From NCBI GenBank assembly GCA_037355855.1, contig CM074767.1:248001-312000 (forward strand): a stretch of 64,000 nucleotides of DNA, read 5' to 3'. Below the pieces are notes generated by a model, which was given only the letters and a program-made list of their open reading frames with translations, had not been told where the DNA came from and did no database searches. Position 1 is the stretch's first letter, and each line of letters starts with the position of its first letter. Source of the stretch: Pseudo-nitzschia pungens. Its lineage: Eukaryota; Bacillariophyta; Bacillariophyceae; Bacillariales; Bacillariaceae. Below, one piece after another: positions 44,354 to 55,148 of the stretch. The position numbers and the translations under genes were made by a program.

Positions 44354-46256
44354 GTGAGTGAGTGGGTTTGTGAGTGTGTGTGTGAGCGAGAGTGTGTGTG
44401 AGCGAGAGTAAGTACGAGAGAACGAGAACGAGGACACACGGTGCGCTGCCAGAATCAATCGGCGCCACGACGAGGAAGGGGAAACGCCAGGGAGTACGTT
44501 CTCATCGTACGTGTACGTGCTCCGGAAACGAACCAGAACCAAGAAGCAGCACTACAACACAACACACTACAATACAATACAATACTCTCATTGCGAAATA
44601 ATAGTAACAACTGCACAATCCGTCACGAGAAGAACCCGAGGTGACAGCCGAATCAGACACACAGACACACGCATACACGCATACACGCACTATTTCACCC
44701 GAGGAACCGAGGAGCCAATACAACCACACCCACCAAAGAACCTTTCTTCCAACAACACATCGCCGAAAGGAAACGAAACGAAACGAAACGAAACGAAACG
44801 AAACGAAACAATCGCGCAATCAATCTGCCTGTTCGTGGATCCCATCCATCCGTTCCACGAACCGTAGGATGGAACAGCATCAATCATCAATCATTCGCGT
44901 TGCATCCACAATTGAAAAATAGACGTAATGTGTTTGCCTGGTATAATACATGCTTTCATTGCATAGCATTGCGGTCCGGTACAATATGCATTGTTTCAAT
45001 GTTTGTCATGCGAAAAAAAAAGTTGCGTACTCTGCAGAACTATTCATCGTATTTGGCGAGTCGTGCGCGGCATCTCCTGCGTTGTATTGTGTTGTGTTTG
45101 TGCCGTATCTGTGGTGGCAAGAAACAGAGACGGATCCCTTTTCGAAATTCGATTGGGAGGGAGTATCCAATCGAAAAGAACCGCAAAAAACTCGACGATC
45201 GATTCGAATTGCTGTATTGTTTTCATGTGCCGTGCAATTCGGTCACGCTCCGTGTGTATGCGTTGCAATTCATTCGATCCGTCAAGGCTGCGTGAAATAC
45301 TCAACTAAAGGCATCCACAGTGTCCGAAAAGCTCTAGGAGTTCGTGACCCTTCGGGACTCACTCTCCTACAATTTGAATTGTTTGTTTCGGTCTGGGTAA
45401 CTGTTATGGATCTGTCATTCAGTACCGTATGATATTAACGGATGACGATTTATAGAATACTTCTCAATACTACACACTTGAATACGTAACAGCATAATGT
45501 TTCTTTCTTTGCCATGCTGTGCGGCTTTGCGGTCCGGAAAGTACAATTGGATGGATATCAAAAAACGCATCAGCTGGATTCCGCTGGAAGACTTTTCGAA
45601 ATCATGACAGCGACATTTTTGTCACTGTCCAAGAAGCGAGGTGACGTTTCTAGCACTCGCACCTTCCCTGGCGGTGATTGACGTCGTTATTGTTATTACT
45701 ATTTATTGTGTTGATGAACTACGTGCCAACGATACGTCCGAACTTCGGACGCGATCCATGATTGCAGTTGGAGAGCCGTTTTAAAGCGGGTTCCTTCGAT
45801 GAGTGAGGAACCAATGTACTGTTGTGTAGAGTCATCAAGACGACACCCATCCAAGGCAGTGACTAATCAAGATGGCATCGGCATTGGCATTAGAAGACCA
45901 GTTGATAATTAAGTCGACAATTAAAAAATCATAAGGTACTAAAGCAGGTACAGAACAAGGCAGGATGGTATTTTCAAAAGTGGTCCTTTATAATTGTAAT
46001 AGTTGCATAATTAGAGCGTGTGCAGGAGCGGTTGTAAGAGAGTCGGTCGACGGGCAGTACGAGTCAATTTGTGTGACTGCGCCGCACTCCATCTGTTCGT
46101 TCATATCATATTGGTGCTTTGCGAAGAACACAATGCCTGTCGCGAGTCAGTCATTATTATTTCTTCTTGGCTTCTTGTTCTCTTTCGGGCAAGTACATGC
46201 CACAAAGGAGGGTTTGTAGTACTGTACATCATCAACACAAAACAGCATCGAGTGAT
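44354..46256. other. intergenic, nothing recognised
   Basis: Contains ACAAT (44569-44585) and GAAAC (44767-44811) pentamer tracts in the 3' flank of the NTF2-like gene. Open frames at 44900-45432 have no domain and poor composition. Confidence 0.55.
44767..44811. repeat. (GAAAC)n pentanucleotide microsatellite
   Basis: Eight or so copies of AAACG/GAAAC. A second tract of the same unit is at 48906-48926. Confidence 0.9.
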
Positions 46257-47839
46257 TTACGAAAGAAGAGAGTCGAGACTGTCGGAAACATCGGCGAGAG
46301 GGTCTGAAGACTCGGCCGGGGCATCTCCGTTGAGGTCATCCCCGAGACCCTCCAACGAATCACCGAGTCCGAGGACAATGTCTCGTGCGGCACTCTCTCG
46401 AATCTTGCGGTCTTGTTCCATCTTGGCGTGGTACTTCTCGGCGGATTCCTCGGCCATATCGAAGACCATAGCGGGGTCCTTGAGCATGTCACCGGGGTTG
46501 GGCTCGATGGTCTTGGTGGAAAGAGCGATGCGTCCGTTGACCTTGTCGTGGTCAATGATCATACACTTGACGGCCATGCCTGGTTGGAGAACCTGTTCCA
46601 AGTCCTCGATGCGGTCGTACGAAATTTGAGAAATGTGCAAGAGACCGGACATTCCACCGACCTCGATAAAGGCTCCGTAAGGCTTGAGGGCCTGGACAAC
46701 ACCGTCGACCAAATCTCCGCGGGAAAGGTCGGCCATTTGGGTTTCGACAACGGCCTTTCGGTTGGAGACGACCAATTTGTTGTTTTCTTGGTTGACCTCC
46801 AAGAATTTGAGTGGAAGAACCTGTCCGATCAAGTCGTCGGTGGCCATCTTTCCGGCCAAATGGGATCCGGGAAGGAAGGCACGGAGTCCCTCGACCAAGC
46901 AGATGGCTCCTCCACGGTTGACACTAACAACCTCGGCCTCGAGGATGGCATCTTCGGCTTGCATCTTCAGGACGGTTTCCCAGGCCGATCGGTATTGGAT
47001 TCTTCGGATGGAAACCAAGAGTTGTCCGTTCTCGTCCTCGTCGGAGATGATCTGGAAGTCATAGTCTTCGTTGAGGTTGACCAAGTCGTCGACGGTGGAT
47101 CCAATGGGTTGGATAAGGGCGGCTTCGGCTTCGGGCAAGAAGGCGGAGGCCTTGGCGCCAATGTCAACAATAACACCCTTGGCTCCGTATTCGATGCACT
47201 GTCCCTTGACGATGGAGTTTCGTTCGAAAGAATACGAAGTCTCAGGCGACGGCGGCGGCGAATTCATCGTAGTCGAAGGAGATCGCCTCAATGTCGTCAT
47301 CTTGGACGGGCTTTTGGAATCCCTTGTAGTTCTTCTTCAAGCGATCGAATCGGGTGGGCTGAGCGACGGGAGCCTCGGTGGCTGGGGCATCCAACGTGGC
47401 CGTGTTCAAGGCCGTTCTGTTACGAAGCGTTGCAGTTGTGTCGCGTTTGTTCGTTATCGTGATTGTCGCGTGGTCGTGTTTCCGTCGGCGATGCGTTTCA
47501 TTCCAACGAAAAAGCCAGCAGTATTTGCCACAACGTGGTCATCGTAACACAGGAAACGCCATGGTGAAACCAAAGCAAAGCAATCACAGGGTGATGGATG
47601 GAAGAAGGGAGGGTGAGTTTTCTAGAAAGGAATTTTTTCAGTATGTTTTCTACGAGAGACTGACGTATTTGAACGAATAACGGACAGACGTCCCGTGCAA
47701 CTACGTAGTAAAATTCGTCGCTCATGCTGATGTGTGTCAATTCTTTCTCGCCATCGTACCTGGTGTTGGGTCCCGAAGCAGGCGAGAAAGCAGTGGCGCT
47801 CGCCGCGAATAATGTGAATGCTGCTGCCGAATATTTCAT
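46257..47839 (-). CDS. rps1: plastid 30S ribosomal protein S1, one +1 frame break
   Basis: Two exons: 47839-47760 and 47416-46257, separated by a 343-nt intron (CAG|GTACGA donor, AACAG acceptor; phase fits the Arg codon AG|A). With one extra base removed it has 412 codons. Exon 1 encodes a signal peptide with the textbook diatom plastid motif FAASATAFSPA (cleavage before Phe18). Three S1 RNA-binding repeats follow: VKGQCIEYGAKGVIVDIG..SAFLP, AEVVSVNRGGAICLVEGLRAFLPGSHL and VDGVVQALKPYGAFIEVGGMSGLLH. This is the size and layout of plastid/cyanobacterial S1, which helps load mRNA on the 30S subunit. Near 47242-47246 the upstream frame ends at GCC TGA and the S1 frame starts one base later (…AVA-ETSYSF…). 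An essential gene with one extra base points to an assembly error. Acidic C-terminus. Confidence 0.93.
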
Positions 47840-48547
47840 TGTTGTTGTGTATAGAATATATTGTCAACTATGTAAAGTGTTCGAATAGAATCAACAGCAA
47901 TGAAGTTACGATTTCCTTGTTGGCAATACGAGGGTCGTTTGATGTGTGCTTGGTTTGGAAGTTCACAGTTGGCTCAGATGTGGAAAATCAGAACTGTAAA
48001 TTGATTGATGAGAAGACGACCATCTGATGATGAGTCAACGTGTGCGTGATAAAGTAAGTTAGTAATGTGGACCAACTATTTTTTTTACTATTTTCGCGCG
48101 ATTTCGCGCAGTACACTTACAACCGTAGAAAAAAAAAATTTCATCTTTTCCCGGTTGCGGCCAGACACTCACGTCACATGAATCAAATCGCTTCGAACAA
48201 GCCATCAACAAGATCATCGCTGAGACAGAGATCCGTCTCCACGTTGAAGGCAAGGAACGCTTTCATTCTCAACGGTGTCGTCTACAGTTTCCGAACTACT
48301 TAACGACTACAACATCAAACAAGAGAGCTTTGTCTTTGTCGTCACGGGAATCGCAGCAAGGAACTTCACGTTACGAGCCGATATCTCGCTGAGACTTTTT
48401 GAAGGAGTGTACGATAGGGTCGCCCTGTAATACAACACCAAGGGACTAACTTTCCGAAGCAGAGACAGCACCACAATCAGCACCTAGCGAAGGAAGCTCG
48501 GCTGGAAGCAGACAAAGAGGGAATATCCAATACAGACACAAGAGATC
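47840..48547. other. divergent intergenic region
   Basis: Upstream DNA of S1 (minus) and of the membrane-protein gene (plus). No repeat or RNA gene recognised. Confidence 0.6.
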
Positions 48548-49959
48548 ATGAAATTCCAAATAGTTGATATTGCACTGGTTCTGTCAATAACATGCCTTGC
48601 ATCGGCGGACTGCCTTTGCTCCGCAATCGTTGGCATCCCGAAAATCGTCCGGAGCCTTTGTGCCAAAGCAAGCAATCCAGACAACAACTAGCAGCAGTAG
48701 CAGCAGCAAACTGTTTTCTCAAGTGGGATGAGGAAGAGGAAGAGACTTCCAACGTGAAGCGAGCCTCTTTCGAGGAGGCTGCCAAAGCCGCCACGGACGA
48801 AGATGCCGCGAAGGAACTCGAAGAAATGGGAGATTTTGACTGCCACTTCCACCGTGAGTAACCAGCTTTTCGAGATTCAGATTGGTGATTGGTGATTTTG
48901 AATCAAAACGAAACGAAACGAAACGAGATGCATTCTGCGAACACAGAGCGACCCGTTGTGTTCGAAGGATGCCATAGCGCAATATCTGTTGTTTCAGAAG
49001 TAACCATCTTTCCCCCGATCTGAAGATGCCTAACATAGTTTTGCAACCTTTTATTTTGTTCTCGTTGGCGTATGGACTTTTCCAATCTATCGTGCCCCGC
49101 AATCTTGCCTTCTTTTCTCTGTCGAAACCTGAATGGCTACACTCTTACTGCCCTGAACTAAACCCAACAATCACCTACCGGATCCAATAATGATGGATGA
49201 ATTCTTGTGGTTTGGTGTCAATGTTTGGAAATTATTTCATTGCCAAACAGTACAACGTCGATGACGTAAGCCGATACCGAGACGCGATCAAGAAGCGAGC
49301 GGAATCCATTGGGTTGGAAAAGAGATCGGCGGAACAAATCGCTGCGGACCAAGCCGCGGCTCTGCAAAAAGCGGTCGAAAAGGGAGAGGGCCTGGTAGGT
49401 GCCGCTGCCCGATCCAGCCCGGATCAGCTCTCGAACATGCTGGACGAGTCGCAGGTCCAGAGACTGGACTTGTCGAAAATCTCGAGCGAGGCACCCCGGG
49501 GCCCGGACGAGGACCTCCCGGCCATGATGTACGATCCTACCGATGACATGACCCAGGAAGAGATGGAGGAAGGCCGATCCGATCGGATTCAAACCGTGGA
49601 ACGAACAGATAGCGTGGGTCATTGAGAAGTCCGAATTCCCTTCGCCTCTTGCTGTGTTGGGTGAGACCATCGTCACTATCATTACCGTGGTTGTCACGGC
49701 GGTTATTTTCACGCAGTGGGACGAGCTCTGTCGGCAAGCCGCCTTCAACTTCGATTTTGTTCCCCGACCGGAAGAAGTGGCAAAATCTCTGGAGGGAATG
49801 CTGATGCCCGGAGATACCGTGCTGGGAATGGGAGCCCAATCCATGTCGGGACAAGAGATGCTGCAAATGCTGCAGGAGGGAACAAAGGAAACCATCAAGG
49901 CTGTCCAGGATGGAACAATCAAAGACATTTTGGCCGGTGATGTTCCAGCCGAACTGTAG
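48548..49959 (+). CDS. secretory membrane protein of unknown function, four +1 frame breaks
   Basis: I do not recognise the family. Exons 48548-48853 and 49251-49959, with a 397-nt intron (ACC|GTGAGT donor, CCAAACAG acceptor). After removing four extra bases the total is 337 codons. The start MKFQIVDIALVLSITCLASA is a signal peptide. A Ser run and an acidic helical region come next (EEAAKAATDEDAAKELEEM), then, across the intron, YNVDDVSRYRDAIKKRAESI and an acidic segment. A membrane segment (GETIVTIITVVVTAVIF) lies in the C-terminal third, followed by a Met-rich amphipathic tail. Extra bases: near 48689 (AAC TAG C), 48725-48727 (GTGGGAT), 48828-48830 (ATGGGAG; this one also puts the splice junction in phase) and 49598-49599 (GTGGAAC). 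The type I topology is inferred. Confidence 0.7.
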
Positions 49960-50629
49960 GCACGGAGTACACGTACTAGCGGAAGAGAATCAAAGGGAAT
50001 CAGAAACTGACTCAATGCTCCGCGATTCTTTTATGGGAACATCGTTATCCACTAGGCAGCGCAGAACTACCTGGGTTGTGCGACTGACGCAATAGTATGG
50101 CCCGCAGAGCAACAGATACTGACAACGACGATGGCAACTGCAAGGACGAAACGATCACAATTCCGCGCCAGGTTTGTCCGATTCCAAATGCTTGGGCAGA
50201 GTTGACTGCGAAGCGCATCAGCTCGATTTTTTAAAGTCTAGTGATATAATAGTAGTAATACTTTATTGCTTTTTGAAAATCTTCCTTCCATTGTCCTGCG
50301 CCTTGTACGAGTGAGAAGTGTAGGTCGCGTGCGGCTATTTGGCTACTTCGGATGTACAGAGAAACATTGGTGTATCTCTGGCGAGACAAGCCTTTGGGAC
50401 ACATACTAGTATGACACCGCGGATTATTTCGTTTCTTTCGATGTGCTTCGGCTTTGTGGATTACAGTATCATGCAAGTAGTTTGCTTGCATAAATGCACG
50501 ATTAGCAAGAATCTAGGCGTGGCTTTGTGATACTGATCAAGCGATTCAATCAAAATGTACATTTGATGGAGTTTGACGACGCGGTAATGGAAGAGAATAC
50601 GTTGTAGTTGTTGACATGGCAATCGGCGC
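49960..50629. other. intergenic, nothing recognised
   Basis: 3' flank of the membrane-protein gene. No domain-bearing frame and no repeat. Confidence 0.55.
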
Positions 50630-50635
50630 AAAAAA
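50630..50635 (-). terminator. Pol III T6 terminator of the permuted tRNA gene
   Basis: Six consecutive T on the minus strand beginning four bases after the last exon base of the 5' half. This shows that the 5' half is the downstream end of the transcript. Confidence 0.75.
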
Positions 50636-50638
50636 CAA

Positions 50639-50715
50639 TCGTAGTCAGACGCCTTACCGTTGGGCCAAAGGGTCGTAATAAACCCTCCCGGGAATCGAAC
50701 CCGGAATCTTCTGAT
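50639..50715 (-). tRNA. tRNA-Arg: circularly permuted tRNA-Arg (ACG): 3' half precedes 5' half
   Basis: On the minus strand the 3' half comes first (50715-50680) and the 5' half second (50674-50639), with a 6-nt linker TATTAC (counting the putative discriminator T). Joined as a normal tRNA, all stems close. Acceptor GACCCTT (50674-50668) pairs with GAGGGTT (50687-50681), five Watson-Crick and two G-T pairs. The D arm is GGCCCAACGGTAAGGC (3-bp stem GCC/GGC). Anticodon stem TCTGA (50649-50645) pairs with TCAGA (50714-50710), with loop CTACGAA read across the junction and anticodon ACG at 50642-50640. Variable loop AGATT; T stem CCGGG/CCCGG with loop TTCGATT. Outside the halves, CTAC/GTAG and TTGTTTT/AAGACAA form a relaxed bulge-helix-bulge around the 37/38 junction. 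The discriminator would be U, unusual for Arg. No conventional tRNA can be drawn from either half alone. Confidence 0.87.
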
Positions 50716-50747
50716 ATGCTACTTGTCTTCAATGTGAAAGAAAAAGG

Positions 50748-50754
50748 TTATAAA
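50748..50754 (-). promoter_or_regulatory. TATA-like box upstream of the permuted tRNA
   Basis: TTTATAA-type sequence on the minus strand about 35-40 bases upstream of the 3' half. It is consistent with TATA-assisted Pol III start, needed if the leader carries part of the bulge-helix-bulge. Confidence 0.4.
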
Positions 50755-50994
50755 CCATGGACTTTCATGCCAGATGCGGATTCTGAAATGCATGGGCTTA
50801 TTTGGACACCATCTTATGGCAGATTGGAAACATTCTGTAGGTGTAACCTTACTTTTTGGAGCATAGAAAATAATCTTACTTCGAACGTGGAAAAGTAATG
50901 TCACAAAACATTCGATGGATCCGATCAGATCCAACCCAGGACCCAGAAGCAATACATAAACGCTCCCAAGCAACAAACAAACAAGCACGATCCC

Positions 50995-51237
50995 ATGGAG
51001 CTGCCAATCGTCGTTTTACAACGGCTTGCCTCCGTTCCTACCTCTTGGCTTTTTTTGTCGCTGCTCGCTGTGCTCCCGACCAATCTGGTTCAATCCTCCG
51101 CCATCAGCCACTTCGCAACACCGGGGGGCGACTACGACAAGACGGCCTGCGTACCCGGAAGCCACGACGTCCCGAATCCCCATCCACAGGCCGACGCCAG
51201 AGCACCGGACCACTTTTACGTCGAGTTGCCAATGACG

Positions 51238-51270
<33 letters not shown>

Positions 51271-52083
51271 TCTGCTTCCGGAACACCCACCACCACCACA
51301 CAAACTACTATGGTGGTGTTGGAGGTGAACCGGACCTGGGCCCCGATCGGTGTCGATCGCTTCCATTCCCTGGTGAGAGACCACTACTACGATTGTGCGG
51401 GTCTGTTCCGGGTCGTCCCGGGTTTTGTAGTTCCAGTGGGGCATTCGCCTCGGATCCGATCCAGACCGCCAAGTGGAACACGGTCGTCCCGGACTGATCC
51501 GGTCGACCCGTCCGTAGTCTCCAACACGCTCGGGACCGTCTCCTTTGCCACGGCGGGACCGGGAACCCGGACCACCCAGGTCTTTATCAACCTCTCGGAC
51601 AACTCGTTTCTGGACGCCATGGGCTTTGCTCCCTTTGCCAGGGTTGTGGGGGGGATGGAGCTCTTTTTGGCGGACAGCAACGACAGCGGAAATGACCATG
51701 GCCTGTACGTGGCGGATCCGGTCCCCGATCAGTGGACGTACGAGCAACAGGGGAATGCCTGGCTGCTGGAGGAACACCCGGAAATGGACATCATTCGGGG
51801 GTTGCCGCAGGATCCATCCGGGAACGGTCCCACCACCGGGATAGTCATGTCCTGGGCAGACAACGCAAACGCGGAAGAGGAGACCAGCGACGAAACGGTG
51901 ACGGAGGAGACGAAAGAAGAAAAAGAGAACGACGAAGAACAGCCGCTGCCAGGAACGGCAACAAAAACAACAGTACCAATCGCGAGCGAAAGCAGCAGCG
52001 GATGCGCTGCTTTTGGGGCAGTGAACCCCTGGCGGCGAATCGCAATGGCAGCTTCGTGGCTCTTTGTGGTGCTGTACACGTAG
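50995..52083 (+). CDS. secretory-pathway cyclophilin-type peptidyl-prolyl isomerase, three +1 insertions
   Basis: Starts MELPIVVLQRLASVPTSWLFLSLLA, a signal peptide. A cyclophilin-like domain follows from about residue 75. The opening strand is interrupted by poly-Ala from a (GCT)n run at 51241-51270. It continues NRTWAPIGVDRFHSLVRDHYY, GLFRVVPGFV, then after correction QWGIASDP, GTVSFATAGPGTRTTQVFIN and DAMGFAPFARVVGGM. The tail is acidic and ends in a hydrophobic stretch (WRRIAMAASWLFVVLYT), a possible membrane or GPI-type signal. Three extra bases lie within 65 nt: 51431-51432 (GTAGTTCC), 51446 (ATTCGCC) and 51495 (GAC TGA). Together they restore the frame, so the uncorrected frame is open throughout but has a scrambled stretch. 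The corrected length is 361 residues. Typical cyclophilin residues RxxxxF (FRVVPGF) and TTQVFIN are present, so isomerase activity is possible though divergent. Confidence 0.82.
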
Positions 52084-52868
52084 GTCCGGGATGGCAACGA
52101 CGCATTCAACATTTCGTGGCTTGCGCAAAAGTTGCGGATCGTAACAAAGCGCGCTAATAGCCAGCTCCGCATGGGAACCATCCGATGTGATGTTGTGTTG
52201 TGTTGTGTCGTGTCGTGTCATGTCTTATGTGCCGTGTCGCGGTGAAACCACGGGACCGAAGGATGGAAGGAAGAGAGGGAGATCACGCACTGGATTGACA
52301 ATACACTGCGTTGATACCGGCGCGGGCTGTGCTGCAGAAAACGAAAGCCTGTTGCATTCTGCTGCGCTGCGGCACCTTCCTTCTCAAGTCATCTTTGGGC
52401 AAATGCGTCGAATCGCATCGCCCACCAAACGGTCCCGACGGCGCAACGGGAATCGGGCATGGGATTTCACGAATCGAACGTCCATCCGGTCGGCACACCT
52501 CGTGTCCGCTGCAATGTTCTCTCTCTCTATCTCTTCCGAATTATAGTCACCGTAATCTCACGACGAGCAAATGTGCGAGGAACTGCGCTGAGCTATGGTT
52601 TTTTGCTAGCGAGAATGAGAATACACTACACGTACAGTATGCATGCAATACATTATAGTTGTATGGACACGATGTACACGCAATAGTAAAATGAATACGC
52701 GCGGTTTCCTGCCAGAGAGAAATCCACTGCAATCCCGCCCGCTGGATTTTGTCGATCATTCGCAATCCGTTCGGATGGTCCGCGTCTTGTCTCGTGGTGC
52801 TAGGAACCAAAATTTTTGGGTGGCAGGAATGAACCAATCAATCCATTCTGGCGCCGTTGTCCCTCGGT
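52084..52868. other. intergenic between convergent genes
   Basis: 3' flanks of the cyclophilin gene and of the next gene (minus). TTGTG-type pentamer tract at 52192-52221. Nothing else recognised. Confidence 0.55.
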
Positions 52869-53688
52869 TCACTTGAGTTTCATGGCGACCATGTTGCGAT
52901 TGAGGAGGTCCAGAAATTCTCCCTGCAGGGGTTGTTCCTCCTCGAATGTCGTCCTCCATCGCCTTCCACGAATCGTAGAGTTCCGATTGGATCCGGGCCG
53001 TGATGGACCGCGGCACCTTTCGGCTGCCGTTCGTGGTTGGTTCTTGGCTCAGATGCCCGAGCAGGTGCCCAAAGAGGCCATCGTCATTTCCACTGCCACT
53101 GCCGTCGTCCCGCTTCCCGCGGCGGTACTCGCGCTGAAAGTCGTCCACGGCCCCGAACTTGCTCCGATTGATCTCGGGTGTGGTGAAATTGAGGTTGGAC
53201 ATCTCGTTCACGACCGAGTCCCGGAGCCGTTCCAGCAGCTAGGTTCTTGCGCGCCGCAAATCCCGTTCCGTGCCTCGGGATGGCATCGAAGCAATCCCGG
53301 ACCACGTGGATCTCCAGGACGTGGTCCAGCTCGATTTTTTTGCGTTGGATGGGACCCGGGTCCGTGCCGCCGCGCACGAGTTTGGTTTGGGTGTAGGCGT
53401 CCGTGTTCTCTCGGTACTCCCGGACCAGGGCTCCCCTGTCGGTGCGGAGGTCGTCCATTCGAAAGACCCTCGGATCGGTGCCGAGGGGATCGTCGGTCCC
53501 CCTGCCGTTCTCCGCGGTGTGGTAGCGGCACTTGCCCAGCGGGATCTTGCAGAATCCACCGCTTCACGTCTTGGCGCCGCACCTCGGAGTGTCCGGTGGT
53601 GCCATTCGCAGAATTCGCTGGTACCGTCGATGATGGCATCCTTGAGGCATCGGGTTCCCCTCTGGGTGGTGGCGGCGCATCGAACCAT
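52869..53688 (-). CDS. Cys/His-rich small protein of unknown function, four +1 frame breaks
   Basis: With four extra bases removed this reads as 271 codons from the ATG at 53688 to the TGA at 52871-52869. The N-terminus MVRCAATTQRGTRC followed by FCEWHH and, after a basic helix, KCRYHTAENGRG gives a Cys/His set resembling small zinc-binding heads seen in phage and algal proteins. The central part contains IELDHVLEIHVVRDCF, a hydrophobic-acidic stretch with a conserved-looking LDH. The C-terminus reads SELYDSWKAMEDDIR then EEQPLQGEFLDLLNRNMV. Extra bases: about 53584-53587, 53535-53537 (GGGC), 53239-53243 and 52936-52946 (CGAGGAGG). The four pieces were joined because each break moves the same way and coding character changes frame exactly there. 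Zinc binding is inferred; an enzymatic role is not shown. Confidence 0.62.
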
Positions 53689-55148
53689 GGTTGGGTGTTG
53701 GTTTCGGGATGGAATTTGTGCACGGATCTGGTTCTGGTTCTGATGAATGTTCGTCTCTTCCTTTCGGCATCCCACACGATGCGTGTGTCGCAGTGATACG
53801 TGCCGTGCCGTGCCGTCCCGGATGCACGTTCCCGTCAACAACGGATCCAATGTCCAAATCCTCTCGCTGCGGCATCGGACGTGCATACTCCGGGTTCACA
53901 CCATAATAATGAAAGCGCGCCGGAAACTTCGGTTACCTCTAGCTTCATCGGATGGATTGATTCGATGGGTTACGTTGCATCACACGCAATCGCATATGGT
54001 GCGGGCATGCAACTATGCATCGCAGCACCAACGAAAGTGTTGCACTCTTGCCTTGTTCCGCGAAGATATGCATTTTGGATGGATGCCTAATTACCGTTAC
54101 AGTACGGGTAAGTTACCGCATCACAAAAACACATTGCACATTACGTCAAAACTTCAAGAAACATCCCATCGAATCGGGCAGCAGTCACACACGGTTGAAG
54201 TCCCGGATTGTAGGATGACACGCTTCCCTTCGGCTCGCGTTCGGAGGATGCGCAAGAACCACATCGGATGCCCTATAGTCGTGCACGTGGCAAGTAGGAA
54301 GGTTTCCAGTTTCCACATACCCAGCTTGTGAACAGAATTCCACAGACATCTTTTTTCGTCGAACCACTTAGACGAAGTAGTCTTGAAATTTTTCTTGGGC
54401 TTATCACACCAAGTCACGGTTGGTTGTTTTTGCTGTTGAGAGACACGTCCATTATGTGTGGGTCACGCAACGGAATAGGGATGACGGAACGGTACCGGTA
54501 TGGATCATTGACACATTCGAGGATCATAATTGGAAAGAACAAGAACTTTCCGGAATTCAATTTACAAACTTTTGAGTCGTTGTTTCGATCCATACTCGTA
54601 CGTGTACTTTATTGTTCTGCAGTTTTAATGAGGGTTATTCTGTCCCGACGGCCCTCTAGTAGAACCGTCGAAGTTTTCGCTCTCCGATCTACGAGTACCG
54701 TATGGTGTTGTTGATTGTTGATTGTTGATTGATTCATTTTCAGAACCAACAAAATCGATAATAGTACTAGTACTCGAGCCGAATCGACTCGACTCGACGA
54801 ATAAATCCTTCGGGAAGAAAGGAATTCCTTCTCTGTCACATCGACACAAGCGCATTATATCACATCACATCACATCACATCGCAACCGAGTACCTAGTCG
54901 GATCGAATCGTACGGTACCAGAACTCATTCCTCCGCACGAACAAAAGAACGATACATTCACCACCACTCGGGTGTTTTCCCTGCGACTTGTTGTTCTCAC
55001 ATTCCGAAAAAGAACGGGCAATCAACTCGAACCCAACTCGACCCAAACCAACTCTACTCCACTCCACTCCACTTCACTCCGGTTCACTCCGTTCTGTTCC
55101 ACTTCGTTTCACCTCGTAAATTCACATCAAACTAACTACTAACCCACC
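53689..55148. other. divergent intergenic region, nothing recognised
   Basis: About 1.45 kb. CATCA tract (54860-54881) and TCCAC tract (55052-55080) lie in the presumed 5' UTR of the next gene. No RNA gene seen. Confidence 0.55.

Noticed and set aside
50681..50750. Ordinary or degenerate tRNA using only the T-arm half
   Set aside because: Upstream DNA can pair with the acceptor only by three G-T pairs and gives no anticodon stem. The downstream 5' half gives a perfect tRNA instead, so the permuted reading was preferred.
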